From CANJSG01 sp038203875 (GTDB taxonomy: Bacteria > Verrucomicrobiota > Verrucomicrobiia > Limisphaerales > CANJSG01): a stretch of DNA of 28,150 bases. The translations under genes were made by a program, and so were the position numbers. Every line of letters begins with the position of its first letter. Position 1 is the first letter of the stretch. Of this stretch, positions 9,397 to 17,643 are shown in pieces. The stretch covers positions 1 through 28,150 of the forward strand of contig JBBRDN010000035.1 in the NCBI GenBank assembly GCA_038203875.1. The letters run 5' to 3'. Under the pieces are notes generated by a model. It was not told the origin of the DNA, ran no database searches, and was given only the letters and a program-made list of their open reading frames with translations.

Positions 9397-9753
9397 ATGA
9401 ACCTCCTCAGCAAACTCACCCTCGCCGCCGCAGTCCTCGCCTCCACCATTGCCGCCCAAGCCGGTGGTGTCCGGGGCTACACCCGCAGCAACGGCACCTA
9501 CGTTGCGCCTCACTACCGCTCCAGCTCCGGCTCATTGGGAGGTTCTTCCTACGGCGGTTCCAGCTCCGCCTATGTCTATCGGAATCCCTACGCCGCCACG
9601 CCCTCGGTTCGCGTCGAGGGCTACACCCGGAACACCGGCGCGGTCGTTCTTCCCCACTACCGCACACCGGCCAATGAAACCCTGACGGACAACCTCAGCT
9701 ACCGGGGTTTCGGCACCGTGCGCGAATCTCGCAATCCGTCCGGGATTCGCTGA
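9397..9753 (+). CDS. Small exported protein with duplicated GYTR...PHYR motif
   Basis: The 118-residue product begins with a typical signal peptide (MNLLSKLTLAAAVLASTIAA, cleavage likely after AQA at 20-22). The mature part holds two copies of one short motif: VRGYTRSNGTYVAPHYR at residues 25-41 and VEGYTRNTGAVVLPHYR at 73-89, separated by a Ser/Gly/Tyr-rich linker (42-70). The motif is familiar from small exported proteins of many bacteria, where it is of unknown function. The protein would be periplasmic or secreted. The next gene (HNH-type) begins 38 bp after its stop, so the two may be co-transcribed. There is no evident Shine-Dalgarno sequence before the ATG. Confidence 0.75.
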   Translation: MNLLSKLTLAAAVLASTIAAQAGGVRGYTRSNGTYVAPHYRSSSGSLGGSSYGGSSSAYVYRNPYAATPSVRVEGYTRNTGAVVLPHYRTPANETLTDNLSYRGFGTVRESRNPSGIR

Positions 9754-9791
9754 GTTCTCGACATGGGCGAAACCAAAAAACGTGATCTCCT

Positions 9792-10232
9792 ATGGCCATC
9801 ATTCTAATCATCGCCGGCATTTGGTTGGTAGGCCACATCTTCAATTACTGGGGGCCGCCCCCTCCTTCAAGAACACCAGGGGAGATCTTTCAAGAGCAGC
9901 AGGCGCATGAACAACGGCAACGCGACCAAAAGGCCGAGTTCGAGCAAAAACGCGCTGAGAGGAAAAAGGCTGAGGCCGAAAAACGAGAGCAATGGACATC
10001 TGCCTGGAGATCCGCCTATGGGGAATACTTAAAAAGCGACAAATGGCAGCGCGTTCGGCAGCGGGTGTTCAAGCGGGCTAACCATATTTGTGAGTATTGT
10101 GGTGGACCTGCGCAACAGGTCCATCACGAGCACTACCCTAAAAACTTTCGCCGTCTGGACTTCAGGCGGGAGAATATGAGCTTCCTCAAGGCGGTGTGCC
10201 GGAATTGTCATCGCGAGCAACACGGGCTTTGA
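9792..10232 (+). CDS. Membrane-anchored HNH nuclease-like protein
   Basis: The 146-residue protein opens with a hydrophobic helix (residues 2-17, AIILIIAGIWLVGHIF). Then comes a short Pro-rich turn, a highly charged coiled coil (about 31-70, rich in Gln, Glu, Lys and Arg) and a C-terminal HNH-type zinc domain. The visible metal-binding and catalytic residues are C100 and C103 (CEYC), H111/H112 in VHHEHY, and C136, C139, H140 and H144 in CRNCHREQH, as in HNH endonucleases. HNH domains normally cut DNA; anchoring one to the membrane is unusual, and which side it faces is not clear. It lies between the small exported protein and the CHAT gene on the same strand. Whether it is nuclease-active cannot be told from sequence alone. 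Confidence 0.8.
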   Translation: MAIILIIAGIWLVGHIFNYWGPPPPSRTPGEIFQEQQAHEQRQRDQKAEFEQKRAERKKAEAEKREQWTSAWRSAYGEYLKSDKWQRVRQRVFKRANHICEYCGGPAQQVHHEHYPKNFRRLDFRRENMSFLKAVCRNCHREQHGL

Positions 10233-10416
10233 TCCATGAACTCAGCATTCGGTCTGGGTTCGCGAGTGCCGCCTTCCTCTTCCCCTGAATCTTTTCTCCG
10301 CGGAGAATTTTGGAGACTAGGCAGCACCTTCCGAAGTTCAAAACATGGAACAGGATTTCGGTTCGACGAAGCTACGGCATCATCCCAAGCTCAGTCTGCC
10401 AGCCAGAGGCTTGGGT

Positions 10417-13400
10417 ATGACGATTCAATCATCAGCAACTCTAGTTTCATCTAAACTCGGCCAAGTCCTGTTGGCCTTCCTCCTGATGGCTCAATTCCTT
10501 TCCAGCTTCGGCGCCGAACCCTTGGCTGACGAAATCGTCACCCATATCAAAGCTGCTAAGGAAGCGTATGCAGCGGCCGACAAATTAAAGGCCCGTCTGC
10601 ATCTCGGAAAATTGTTCGATCTGATTGAAAAGGAGGCTACTTCGTTCGCTTCATCGAATGAGCGTCTGCAACTGATCGAATTCCAGCGCAAACTCGGACG
10701 CTTTTGTGAAGACCAGGGCGATCCAGAGGAAGCCATCGCCATGTTGCGCCGCAGTATGGTCTATGTGGAGGAGTCGTTTGGAAGAGATCACTTGGAGACT
10801 GCGACGGGCCTTGCCCTTCTGGCCGTCACGTTAGGCAGAAAGGGCGATTACTCTGAAGCCATTCCCTTCCTGGAGCGTTGCCTGAAGATCAGACAAGCCA
10901 AGCTTTCTCCGGATCACCCAGATTCTTGGATCACGGTAGGAAATCTTGCCTTCTGCTTCGTCGAGACAGGCGATTTCGCCAAAGCTTTGCCGCTGCGAAA
11001 GAGCATAGTGACGATGCGGGAGATGCTTTCCTCGCCAGCCAGTCCTGAAATGCTGAACGCGTTGGAGGGTTTGGGAATAGTCCATCACTTGATGGGCAAC
11101 TTCTCGCTTGCCCGAACCACGTTCCGCCAGGTCATTAGCGTGCGCGAGCGGACTGTGGGTGGGACTTTGGAGGCGCTCACGGCGCAGGTCAGCAACGGGA
11201 AGACTCCATCGCAAGAAATCGAAGGCATTCGAGAAAGAGTAGCGGCCTTGATCGGCAATTGGGGACGACTCGCCCTAATCTGCCAGGACATCGGGGACTA
11301 CCGCGAGGCCCAGATACTCGGCAGGCAAAGTCGGATTTGGGGAGAGCAGATTTTTGGATCGCACCACGCCGTGACCATTGAAGCGGCGACGATCGAGTCC
11401 AGGCTGTGCCTGGCGCAGGAACGGTTCGCGGACGCGCTTCCGCTTCTTGAGACCAATCTGTTGAGACTTGGAGCCGCCTCGGAGACGAATTTCGTGCAGG
11501 TTACTACGGTTCTGAACAACCTTGGATTGGCATTGAAGGGCGTGGGCAGAGACCGAGATGCTTTGACGAAACTCCAACAGGCTTTTGCCATAAACGAAAA
11601 GTTCCTTGGCAAGGAGCATGTGGCTTTGACCACTCCTCTGCTCAACCTCGCGGCTCTCTACCGAGACCTGGGGAACTATTCCGCAGCCTTGCCGTTGCAT
11701 GAACGCAGCCTTGCTCTGGCCGACAAGTATTATGGGCGGATACACCCCGTTACGACCCTGGCCGCCGCCCATCTCGCGATCTGGCACATCAAGCAGGGTG
11801 TCTTCCCTGAGGAATTGTTTCAGCGGGGCGGGGCGCTCGACGCGAGCCGGAAATACATCCCCTCACAGTTGCCACTGATGACGGATGCTGAGGCTGACCA
11901 ACTGTTGCAGAAGTTCCTCTTTCTGGCCGAAGGGCTGCACTCTATCTGCGCGCTTCCGCTGAAAAGTGTGTCCGGCGGCTACGTCTGGCGAGGTGCCGAA
12001 GGATTGGCGTTGGGCAAGGCCATGATTGAGGAAGCCTCAAGTGTGCGTGCAGTTCTGGACAACAATCCCAGCACCTCGACACGTCCGATTCTTCAAAAGC
12101 TCGAAGAGCTTCGACGCAAAATGTGGCAGACCGAGGAAATGCACAGGAGCGAGACGGTGGCTGAAATCAGCAGGCTTGAATCGACATTGATCGAGTCGGG
12201 TGGATTGGTGGCGGAAACTCTTCTGGCGCGAAAACTGACCATGACGGACATCGCGAGGACAATTCCGTCCAACTCCGTTCTCGTAGACTTCGTGCGATAC
12301 AAACGCTGGGACTATGACGTTAGTGCCAACAACTGGCGGGAAGCACGCTATGCCGCTTACCTGACGTCCCCGCTCAGGAATGACTCAACCAATCTCGTCG
12401 TTGAGCGTGTGGACTTGGGCGAAGCGGCACCCATCGACGAGGCCGTGGAAACCCTCAGCAAGAGATTCTCGGCAAACCCCGCTCAATATCGCGCCAAGGA
12501 TGCGCTGACCGCTTTGGAACGGTTGAGCGAACTGGTTTATGGCCCGTTGTCCCGGCATCTCACGAACACCGCGCATTTGATCCTGTGCCCGGACGGCCAG
12601 TTGAGCCGGGTGCCCTTCGAGATGCTGGCCCATGCTGGCCGCTACCTGATCGAGGACAAACGCATCAGCTACGTCAGCAGCGGCCGTGAACTGGTTCGTC
12701 TGGCCCAGCCCAAGTCGATCACGGCCACCAACGCGTCATTGGTCATGGGTTCGCCCGATTTCAATCTGGCCCTACCCGGAGTCGGCTACCCGGCGGCCGC
12801 CGCTTCTTCCGCTGGCGCAACGAACGATCTGTTAGTAGCTCAACAGGCACCGGCCACCCGTTCACGTGATACGCGCGGCCTCAATTTTTCACCGCTCCCG
12901 GCAACGGAACGCGAGGCGCGGGCTTCAGCCAAGCTGCTGAGTGACGATTGCGTGCTCCGGCTCGGAGCCGACGCCCGCGAGTCCGTGCTCAAGCAGGCGG
13001 TTTCTCCCCGCATCCTCCATCTCGCCACACACGGCTTTTTCCTGACCGACCAGGAATTCCGCCGCACAAACGGCTTGCCCGACCTGCTCAAAAGCGGTCT
13101 TGGAGTCCAGCCGCGCGCAGCCGGACCGGACTGGGAGAATCCCATGATCCGTTGCGGAATCGCCCTGGCCGGAGCCAACCGCGCCAGCCAGATCACGAAC
13201 GCGGTCGCCGAGGACGGCATTCTGACCGGTCTGGAAGCCTCGCTGCTGAACCTGCAAGGCACGGAACTGGTGATCCTCAGCGCCTGCCAGACGGCCGCAG
13301 GAGACGTGCGGATCGGCGAAGGCGTCATGTCGTTGCGCCGCGCCTTCACGATTGCGGGAGCAGAGAGCGTGCTGGCGAGCCATTGGCCCGTGAGCGATGA

Positions 13401-13560
13401 GGCCACGCAGCGGTTGATGACCGAGTTCCTCCGGCATTGGCGCTCGGGTAAGTCCCGCGCCGACGCGTTGCGCCACGCCCAGCTTTCCCTGCTGCGTTCC
13501 AAGGACCTTTCCAGCCCCTACTTTTGGGCCGCCTTTACGCTCACCGGCCAATGGCGGTGA
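10417..13560 (+). CDS. TPR-CHAT protein, caspase-like protease family
   Basis: The product has 1047 residues from the ATG at 10417, chosen because AGAGG lies seven bases upstream and because it gives a plausible signal or anchor (hydrophobic VLLAFLLMAQFLSSFGA); an in-frame ATG at 10345 would add 24 residues. The first half is a run of kinesin-light-chain-type tetratricopeptide repeats, for example GDYSEAIPFLERCLKIR and GNYSAALPLHERSLALADK, a protein-binding scaffold. The C-terminal third is a CHAT domain with the caspase-like dyad His872 (LATHGF) and Cys957 (LSACQT), followed by the conserved ASHWPVSDEAT and PYFWAAFTLTGQW elements. CHAT proteins act as proteases in some bacterial immune systems, but many TPR-CHAT proteins have no known role. 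It follows the HNH gene by 184 bp on the same strand. Confidence 0.9.
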   Translation: MTIQSSATLVSSKLGQVLLAFLLMAQFLSSFGAEPLADEIVTHIKAAKEAYAAADKLKARLHLGKLFDLIEKEATSFASSNERLQLIEFQRKLGRFCEDQGDPEEAIAMLRRSMVYVEESFGRDHLETATGLALLAVTLGRKGDYSEAIPFLERCLKIRQAKLSPDHPDSWITVGNLAFCFVETGDFAKALPLRKSIVTMREMLSSPASPEMLNALEGLGIVHHLMGNFSLARTTFRQVISVRERTVGGTLEALTAQVSNGKTPSQEIEGIRERVAALIGNWGRLALICQDIGDYREAQILGRQSRIWGEQIFGSHHAVTIEAATIESRLCLAQERFADALPLLETNLLRLGAASETNFVQVTTVLNNLGLALKGVGRDRDALTKLQQAFAINEKFLGKEHVALTTPLLNLAALYRDLGNYSAALPLHERSLALADKYYGRIHPVTTLAAAHLAIWHIKQGVFPEELFQRGGALDASRKYIPSQLPLMTDAEADQLLQKFLFLAEGLHSICALPLKSVSGGYVWRGAEGLALGKAMIEEASSVRAVLDNNPSTSTRPILQKLEELRRKMWQTEEMHRSETVAEISRLESTLIESGGLVAETLLARKLTMTDIARTIPSNSVLVDFVRYKRWDYDVSANNWREARYAAYLTSPLRNDSTNLVVERVDLGEAAPIDEAVETLSKRFSANPAQYRAKDALTALERLSELVYGPLSRHLTNTAHLILCPDGQLSRVPFEMLAHAGRYLIEDKRISYVSSGRELVRLAQPKSITATNASLVMGSPDFNLALPGVGYPAAAASSAGATNDLLVAQQAPATRSRDTRGLNFSPLPATEREARASAKLLSDDCVLRLGADARESVLKQAVSPRILHLATHGFFLTDQEFRRTNGLPDLLKSGLGVQPRAAGPDWENPMIRCGIALAGANRASQITNAVAEDGILTGLEASLLNLQGTELVILSACQTAAGDVRIGEGVMSLRRAFTIAGAESVLASHWPVSDEATQRLMTEFLRHWRSGKSRADALRHAQLSLLRSKDLSSPYFWAAFTLTGQWR

Positions 13561-13781
13561 AACTGGAGCCGGACCGGAGATCGGCGCGCCCACTTCTCGC
13601 ATAGGTCCCCAATTCGTGCGGCTCTATTGAACACACAATATTTCACGGGATACCGGTGAAGGAGCGGCGGGAGAATCAGGAAACAGCCTCGACCAGCATG
13701 CGGACGAACTCTCGTTCAGCCCCGGCCATTCAAGGCGCAGCACCTGGGCTTCGAGTAAGGCGTGCATCTTACGGCCCGAAT

Positions 13782-13832
13782 CAGAATGGGGAAACCGGTG
13801 GACCTCGCGGCCCGCCGGTTCGAATCGTTCTG
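13782..13832 (-). terminator. Strong stem-loop just after aceE
   Basis: The minus-strand transcript past the aceE stop (13843) would fold into a long hairpin. The outer stem is CAGAACG (13826-13832) with CATTCTG (13782-13788), containing one G-U pair. The middle stem is AACCGG (13815-13820) with CCGGTT (13793-13798). The inner stem is GGGCC/GGTCC closed by a GCGA loop, a GNRA tetraloop. There is no U-run after it, so it may be a 3' protecting or attenuating structure rather than a classic terminator. Confidence 0.5.
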
Positions 13833-13842
13833 GAGTGATCGT

Positions 13843-16578
13843 TCAGACCACGAGGAACGGGAACATCTTCTCGGGATTCACGCCGAGGTCCTTGATGGCC
13901 TGCGCCACGACCTTGCGGTCGATGGCGCCTTTCTTGGCCAGCGCGTTGAGCGTGGCGATGACGGTGCATTCGGCGTCGATCTCGAAGAAACGGCGGAGGT
14001 TCTTTCGGCTCTCGCTGCGGCCGAAGCCGTCGGTGCCGAGGGTTGTGAGGCCGCCAGGAACCCATTGGCCGATCTGGTCGGCGACGATCTTCATGTTGTC
14101 GCTGACGGAGACGAAGGGGCCGGTTTCCTTTTCCAGCAACTGGACGACAAGCGGCTTCTTCGCGGGCTCGGTCGGGTGGAGCATGTTCCAGCGTTCGGCG
14201 TTGAGCGCGTCGTTGCGGAGGCGCTTGTAGCTGGTGGCGCTCCAGACGTCGGCGCTGACGCCGTATTTCTCGGCGAGGATGGTCTGGGCCTTCAGCGCCT
14301 GCTGCATGATGGAGCCGCTGCCGAAGATGTGGGCCTTGTGTTTCAGGCCGTCGGCGCCGGGCTTGAACTTGTAGAGACCATCCAGAATGCCTTTCTCGCA
14401 GCCTTCGGGCATCGGCGGCATCGACATGTCCTCGTTGTAGAGGGCGAGGTAGTAGAAGATCTCTTCGCCGTCCTGATACATGCGCTTGAGGCCGTCGCGG
14501 ATGATGACGGCGGTCTCGAAGTCGAACGCGGGATCATACGCCATGATCGTGGGGACGGTGCCGGCGTGAAGCAGGCTGTGGCCGTCCTGGTGCTGGAGGC
14601 CTTCGCCGTTGAGCGTGGTGCGGCCGTGGGTGCCGCCCAGCATGAAGCCCTTGGTGCGGGAATCGGCCGCGAGCCAGATCTGGTCGCCGACGCGCTGGAA
14701 CCCGAACATCGAGTAGTAGATGTAGAACGGGATCATGGGCACGCCGTGGTTGGCGTAGGCGGTGCCCGCCGCGACGAACGACGCCATGGCGCCGGCTTCG
14801 CTGATGCCCTCCTCGAGGATCTGCCCGTCCTTGGCTTCCTTGTAGTAGTTGTTGCTCTCGCGGTCGACGGGCTCGTAGAGCTGGCCCTTGGAGGAGTAGA
14901 TGCCGAACTCGGCGAACATGGGGTCCATGCCGAAGGTCCGGGCCTCGTCGGGAATGATCGGGACGATGTATTTTCCGAGCGTTTTTTCGCGGAGCAGATT
15001 GCGGATTATCGTGACGAAACCCTTCGTCGTGGAGCCGGGCGACACGGAGCCCTTGGTCACCTGCTTGAAGCCCTGGAAATCGAGTCCCGGAATCTCCAAC
15101 TTGGGCGCGCGGACCGTGCGCTGCGGGACGTAGCCGCCGAGCGCCTTGCGGCGGGCATGGAGATACTTCATCTCCGGCGCGTCCTCGGGCGGACGGTAGA
15201 ACGGCATGTCGGCGATCACGTCGTCGCTCAGGGGGATTCCGAAACGGCCACGGAACTCGCGAAGTTCCTTTTCGTTCAGCTTTTTCTGCTGGTGCGTGAT
15301 GTTGCGGCCTTCGCCGGCTTCGCCCATGCCGTAGCCCTTGACGGTCTTGGCGAGGATGACGGTGGGCTTGCCCTTGGTGTCCTGCGCGGCCTTGAAGGCG
15401 GTGTAGACCTTGAGCGGATCATGGCCGCCGCGGTGCATCTTCGTGAGCTGCTCGTCGGAGAGGTGGTCGACCATGCGGAGCAGGTCGGGATGCTTGCCAA
15501 AGAAATGGTTCCGGATGTAGGCGCCGGTCGAGACGGTGTATTTTTGGAAATCGCCGTCGACGCATTCCTCCATGCGCTTGAGCAGGAGGCCCTGGTTGTC
15601 CTTTTTGAAAAGCTCGTCCCAATCGGAGCCCCAGACGACCTTGATGACGTTCCAGCCCGCGCCGCTGAAGACGCCTTCCAGTTCCTGGATGATCTTGCCG
15701 TTGCCACGGACGGGGCCGTCGAGGCGCTGGAGGTTGCAGTTAACGACCCAGCAGAGGTTGTCCAACTTCTCGCGCGCGGCGAGAGCAAGTGTGCCGAGGG
15801 TTTCGGGCTCGTCGGATTCGCCGTCGCCGATGAAGGCGTAGACGCGGACCTTGTCGACCGTCGGATGCAGGCCACGCGCCGTAAGGTAGCGGAGGAAGCG
15901 GGCGTGGAAGATGGAGCAGCTCGGCCCGAGGCCCATCGACACGGTGGGGAACTGCCAGAAATCCGGCATCAGATACGGATGCGGATACGAGCTGAGCCCG
16001 CCGCCTTCGGCGAGCTCCTGGCGGAAGTTCTGGAGGTGCTGTTCGGTCAAGCGGCCTTCGAGAAAGGCGCGGGCGTAGTTGCCGGGTGTGACGTGACCCT
16101 GGAAGTAGATCTGGTCACCGGGGAAATCAGCCGTCGGAGCGCGGAAGAAATGGTTGTAGGCCACTTCGTAGATCGTGGCGGCCGAGGCGTAGCTGGAGAT
16201 GTGGCCGCCCACGCCGATGCCCTTGGCGTCGGTGTTGGCGTTCACCACCATGGCCATGGCGTTCCAACGGGCGTAGGACTTGATCTTGCGCTCCAGGTCG
16301 CGGTCGCCGGGATACTCGGGCTCCTGATCCACCGGGATAGTATTGCAGTAGGGCGTCTGGGTCGTGGTGGGCGCCTGCACGCCGGCCTGGCGGAGTCGTT
16401 GGAGGAAACCGTCGAGGAAGCGGCCCGCGTTCTCCGGCTCCTGGTGGAGCAGCATGGATTCGAGCGCGTTTTCGAGTGAATCGATCCAGGCCTGCGACGG
16501 ATCGCCGTTGCCGCGGCCGTTCTGGGCGGCGGCACTCTTGCTGGCGGACTTGCGGGCGGGGGTGTCGGACAAAGTCAT
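13843..16578 (-). CDS. aceE: Pyruvate dehydrogenase E1 component, homodimeric type
   Basis: AceE carries out the thiamine-diphosphate-dependent decarboxylation of pyruvate and passes the acetyl group to the lipoyl domain of E2, the first step of the cytoplasmic pyruvate dehydrogenase complex. I start at the ATG at 16578 (MTLSDTPARK), giving 911 residues, close to the roughly 890 of the single-chain E1 family; the open frame reaches 28 codons further but that stretch is not E1-like. The thiamine-diphosphate motif is GDGESDEP at 251-258 with NCN at 280-282, followed by LQRLDGPVRGNGK. The N-terminal HFFRAPTADFPGDQIYFQGH and SSYPHPYLMPDFWQFPTVSMGLGP elements are also typical. E2 and E3 genes are not adjacent. 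The lipoate ligase homologue diverges from it 269 bp upstream. Confidence 0.96.
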   Translation of the reverse strand: MTLSDTPARKSASKSAAAQNGRGNGDPSQAWIDSLENALESMLLHQEPENAGRFLDGFLQRLRQAGVQAPTTTQTPYCNTIPVDQEPEYPGDRDLERKIKSYARWNAMAMVVNANTDAKGIGVGGHISSYASAATIYEVAYNHFFRAPTADFPGDQIYFQGHVTPGNYARAFLEGRLTEQHLQNFRQELAEGGGLSSYPHPYLMPDFWQFPTVSMGLGPSCSIFHARFLRYLTARGLHPTVDKVRVYAFIGDGESDEPETLGTLALAAREKLDNLCWVVNCNLQRLDGPVRGNGKIIQELEGVFSGAGWNVIKVVWGSDWDELFKKDNQGLLLKRMEECVDGDFQKYTVSTGAYIRNHFFGKHPDLLRMVDHLSDEQLTKMHRGGHDPLKVYTAFKAAQDTKGKPTVILAKTVKGYGMGEAGEGRNITHQQKKLNEKELREFRGRFGIPLSDDVIADMPFYRPPEDAPEMKYLHARRKALGGYVPQRTVRAPKLEIPGLDFQGFKQVTKGSVSPGSTTKGFVTIIRNLLREKTLGKYIVPIIPDEARTFGMDPMFAEFGIYSSKGQLYEPVDRESNNYYKEAKDGQILEEGISEAGAMASFVAAGTAYANHGVPMIPFYIYYSMFGFQRVGDQIWLAADSRTKGFMLGGTHGRTTLNGEGLQHQDGHSLLHAGTVPTIMAYDPAFDFETAVIIRDGLKRMYQDGEEIFYYLALYNEDMSMPPMPEGCEKGILDGLYKFKPGADGLKHKAHIFGSGSIMQQALKAQTILAEKYGVSADVWSATSYKRLRNDALNAERWNMLHPTEPAKKPLVVQLLEKETGPFVSVSDNMKIVADQIGQWVPGGLTTLGTDGFGRSESRKNLRRFFEIDAECTVIATLNALAKKGAIDRKVVAQAIKDLGVNPEKMFPFLVV

Positions 16579-16692
16579 ATCGTTATGACGGTGAAAATGG
16601 CTTCGGGTAGTAGCCCCCGCAAAGGTTTTCTCCGGACCAAGAGCGCTGCTAACCGCGGTCATTAGCGGCGCCGGAGGCGGAATTCCTAAGTG

Positions 16693-16817
16693 CGAAGGCC
16701 AAAGGCCAAATCGGTGGAGGAGTTCCCCGTCCCTGCTGCTTTAGCCGTGGCGAACCGTCTTCATGCCCTTCGTGGATACCTCGTCTTCCGCCGTCGCCGT
16801 TCGGATTTTGGCCTTCG
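16693..16817. repeat. Short inverted repeat between aceE and lipoate ligase
   Basis: CGAAGGCCAAA (16693-16703) and TTTGGCCTTCG (16807-16817) are perfect 11-bp inverted repeats about 103 bases apart in the divergent intergenic region. The right arm is 30 bases before the lipoate ligase start. The stretch between them includes CTTCATGCCCTTCGTGGAT (16759-16777), similar to a repeat arm at 23991-24009. It could be a degenerate intergenic repeat or an operator; I cannot decide. Confidence 0.4.
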
Positions 16818-16847
16818 GATTTCGTCATTCCCTTCCAAACTTCCGGC

Positions 16848-17567
16848 GTGACGTTGCTGGACATCGTTTTGCCGACCGCGGCTGAGAACCTCGCCCTCGA
16901 CGAGGCGTTGCTCGACGTCTGCGACGAGGGCGGTCCGGAAAGCCTGCGTTTTTGGGAATCGCCGGAACGGTTCGTCGTCGTCGGCTACGGAAACCGCATC
17001 GCTGTCGAGGTCAACGTGGCCGCGTGCGAGGATGCGGGAGTTCCCATCCTGCGGCGCTGCAGCGGCGGCGGCACGGTCGTCCAAGGACCGGGCTGCCTGA
17101 ACTACAACATCGTCCTCCGCATTCCCGAGCAGGGTCCGCTCAGCACCGTCACGGGCACCAATCGGCTTGTGATGGAGCGGATGCGCGAAGCCCTGCAGCC
17201 GCTGATCGCCTCGCGGGTCGTCGTCGAGGGCCACACCGATCTCGCGATGGATACCGCCGCCGGCCTGCGCAAGTTCTCCGGCAATGCCCAACGTCGTCGT
17301 CGCTCGGCCCTCGTTTTCCACGGCACGCTGCTGTTGTCCTTCGACTTGGGTTCTATCCCGCAGCTTCTGGTCCATCCTACGGCCGAGCCCGGTTATCGCG
17401 AGAGGCGTGGGCATCTCGACTTCGTCGCCAATCTCGGGATCGCGCGCGGCGCCGTGACCCGCGCCGTGGCCACGGCATGGGAAGCTTCGACTCCGATGGC
17501 TGTGCTGCCGGACATCTCCGCCGTCGTGGCCAAGTATCGTTCGGACGACTGGAATCGGCGGATTTAA
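16848..17567 (+). CDS. Lipoate-protein ligase A family protein
   Basis: The 239-residue protein matches the catalytic domain of the biotin/lipoate ligase family, which attaches lipoate (or octanoate) through an acyl-adenylate to lysines of lipoyl domains such as those of 2-oxoacid dehydrogenase E2. Key elements are RRCSGGGTV at 69-77, LNYN at 84-87, the conserved lysine K142 in RKFSGNAQ, and FHGTLL at 158-163. It starts at GTG 16848. It is shorter than E. coli LplA (338 residues) and lacks the C-terminal accessory domain, as in the LipL/LipM-type transferases, so ligase, octanoyltransferase or amidotransferase activity are all possible. It diverges from aceE, which fits a shared role in lipoyl-dependent enzymes. 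A run of four arginines (149-152) is unusual in this position. Confidence 0.8.
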   Translation: MTLLDIVLPTAAENLALDEALLDVCDEGGPESLRFWESPERFVVVGYGNRIAVEVNVAACEDAGVPILRRCSGGGTVVQGPGCLNYNIVLRIPEQGPLSTVTGTNRLVMERMREALQPLIASRVVVEGHTDLAMDTAAGLRKFSGNAQRRRRSALVFHGTLLLSFDLGSIPQLLVHPTAEPGYRERRGHLDFVANLGIARGAVTRAVATAWEASTPMAVLPDISAVVAKYRSDDWNRRI

Positions 17568-17643
17568 GGTTGGGAGCGCTCGGCGTGTTCCCCGCTTCTC
17601 TTGTTGAATGCGGTTTCAAGGAGTAGCTCTAATCCTGCAACAC

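Noticed and set aside
10236..10454. 72-codon frame between the HNH and CHAT genes
   Set aside because: It overlaps the CHAT gene start in another frame, has Ser-rich composition without motifs, and no start signal.
13656..13838. 60-codon frame between the CHAT gene and aceE
   Set aside because: It runs into the aceE 3' hairpin, is Arg/Gly/Pro-rich, and has no recognisable feature.
13740..13840. tRNA-like TTCGAAT loop
   Set aside because: The bases on both sides of the loop do not form a T-stem (only one pair), no D-arm or anticodon arm could be built, and the sequence is better explained as part of the hairpin after aceE.
13762..16479. 905-codon open frame on the strand opposite aceE
   Set aside because: It is an antisense shadow of a strongly conserved gene in GC-rich DNA. 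The product is a monotonous Val/Glu/Asp/Ala-rich sequence without any recognisable domain.
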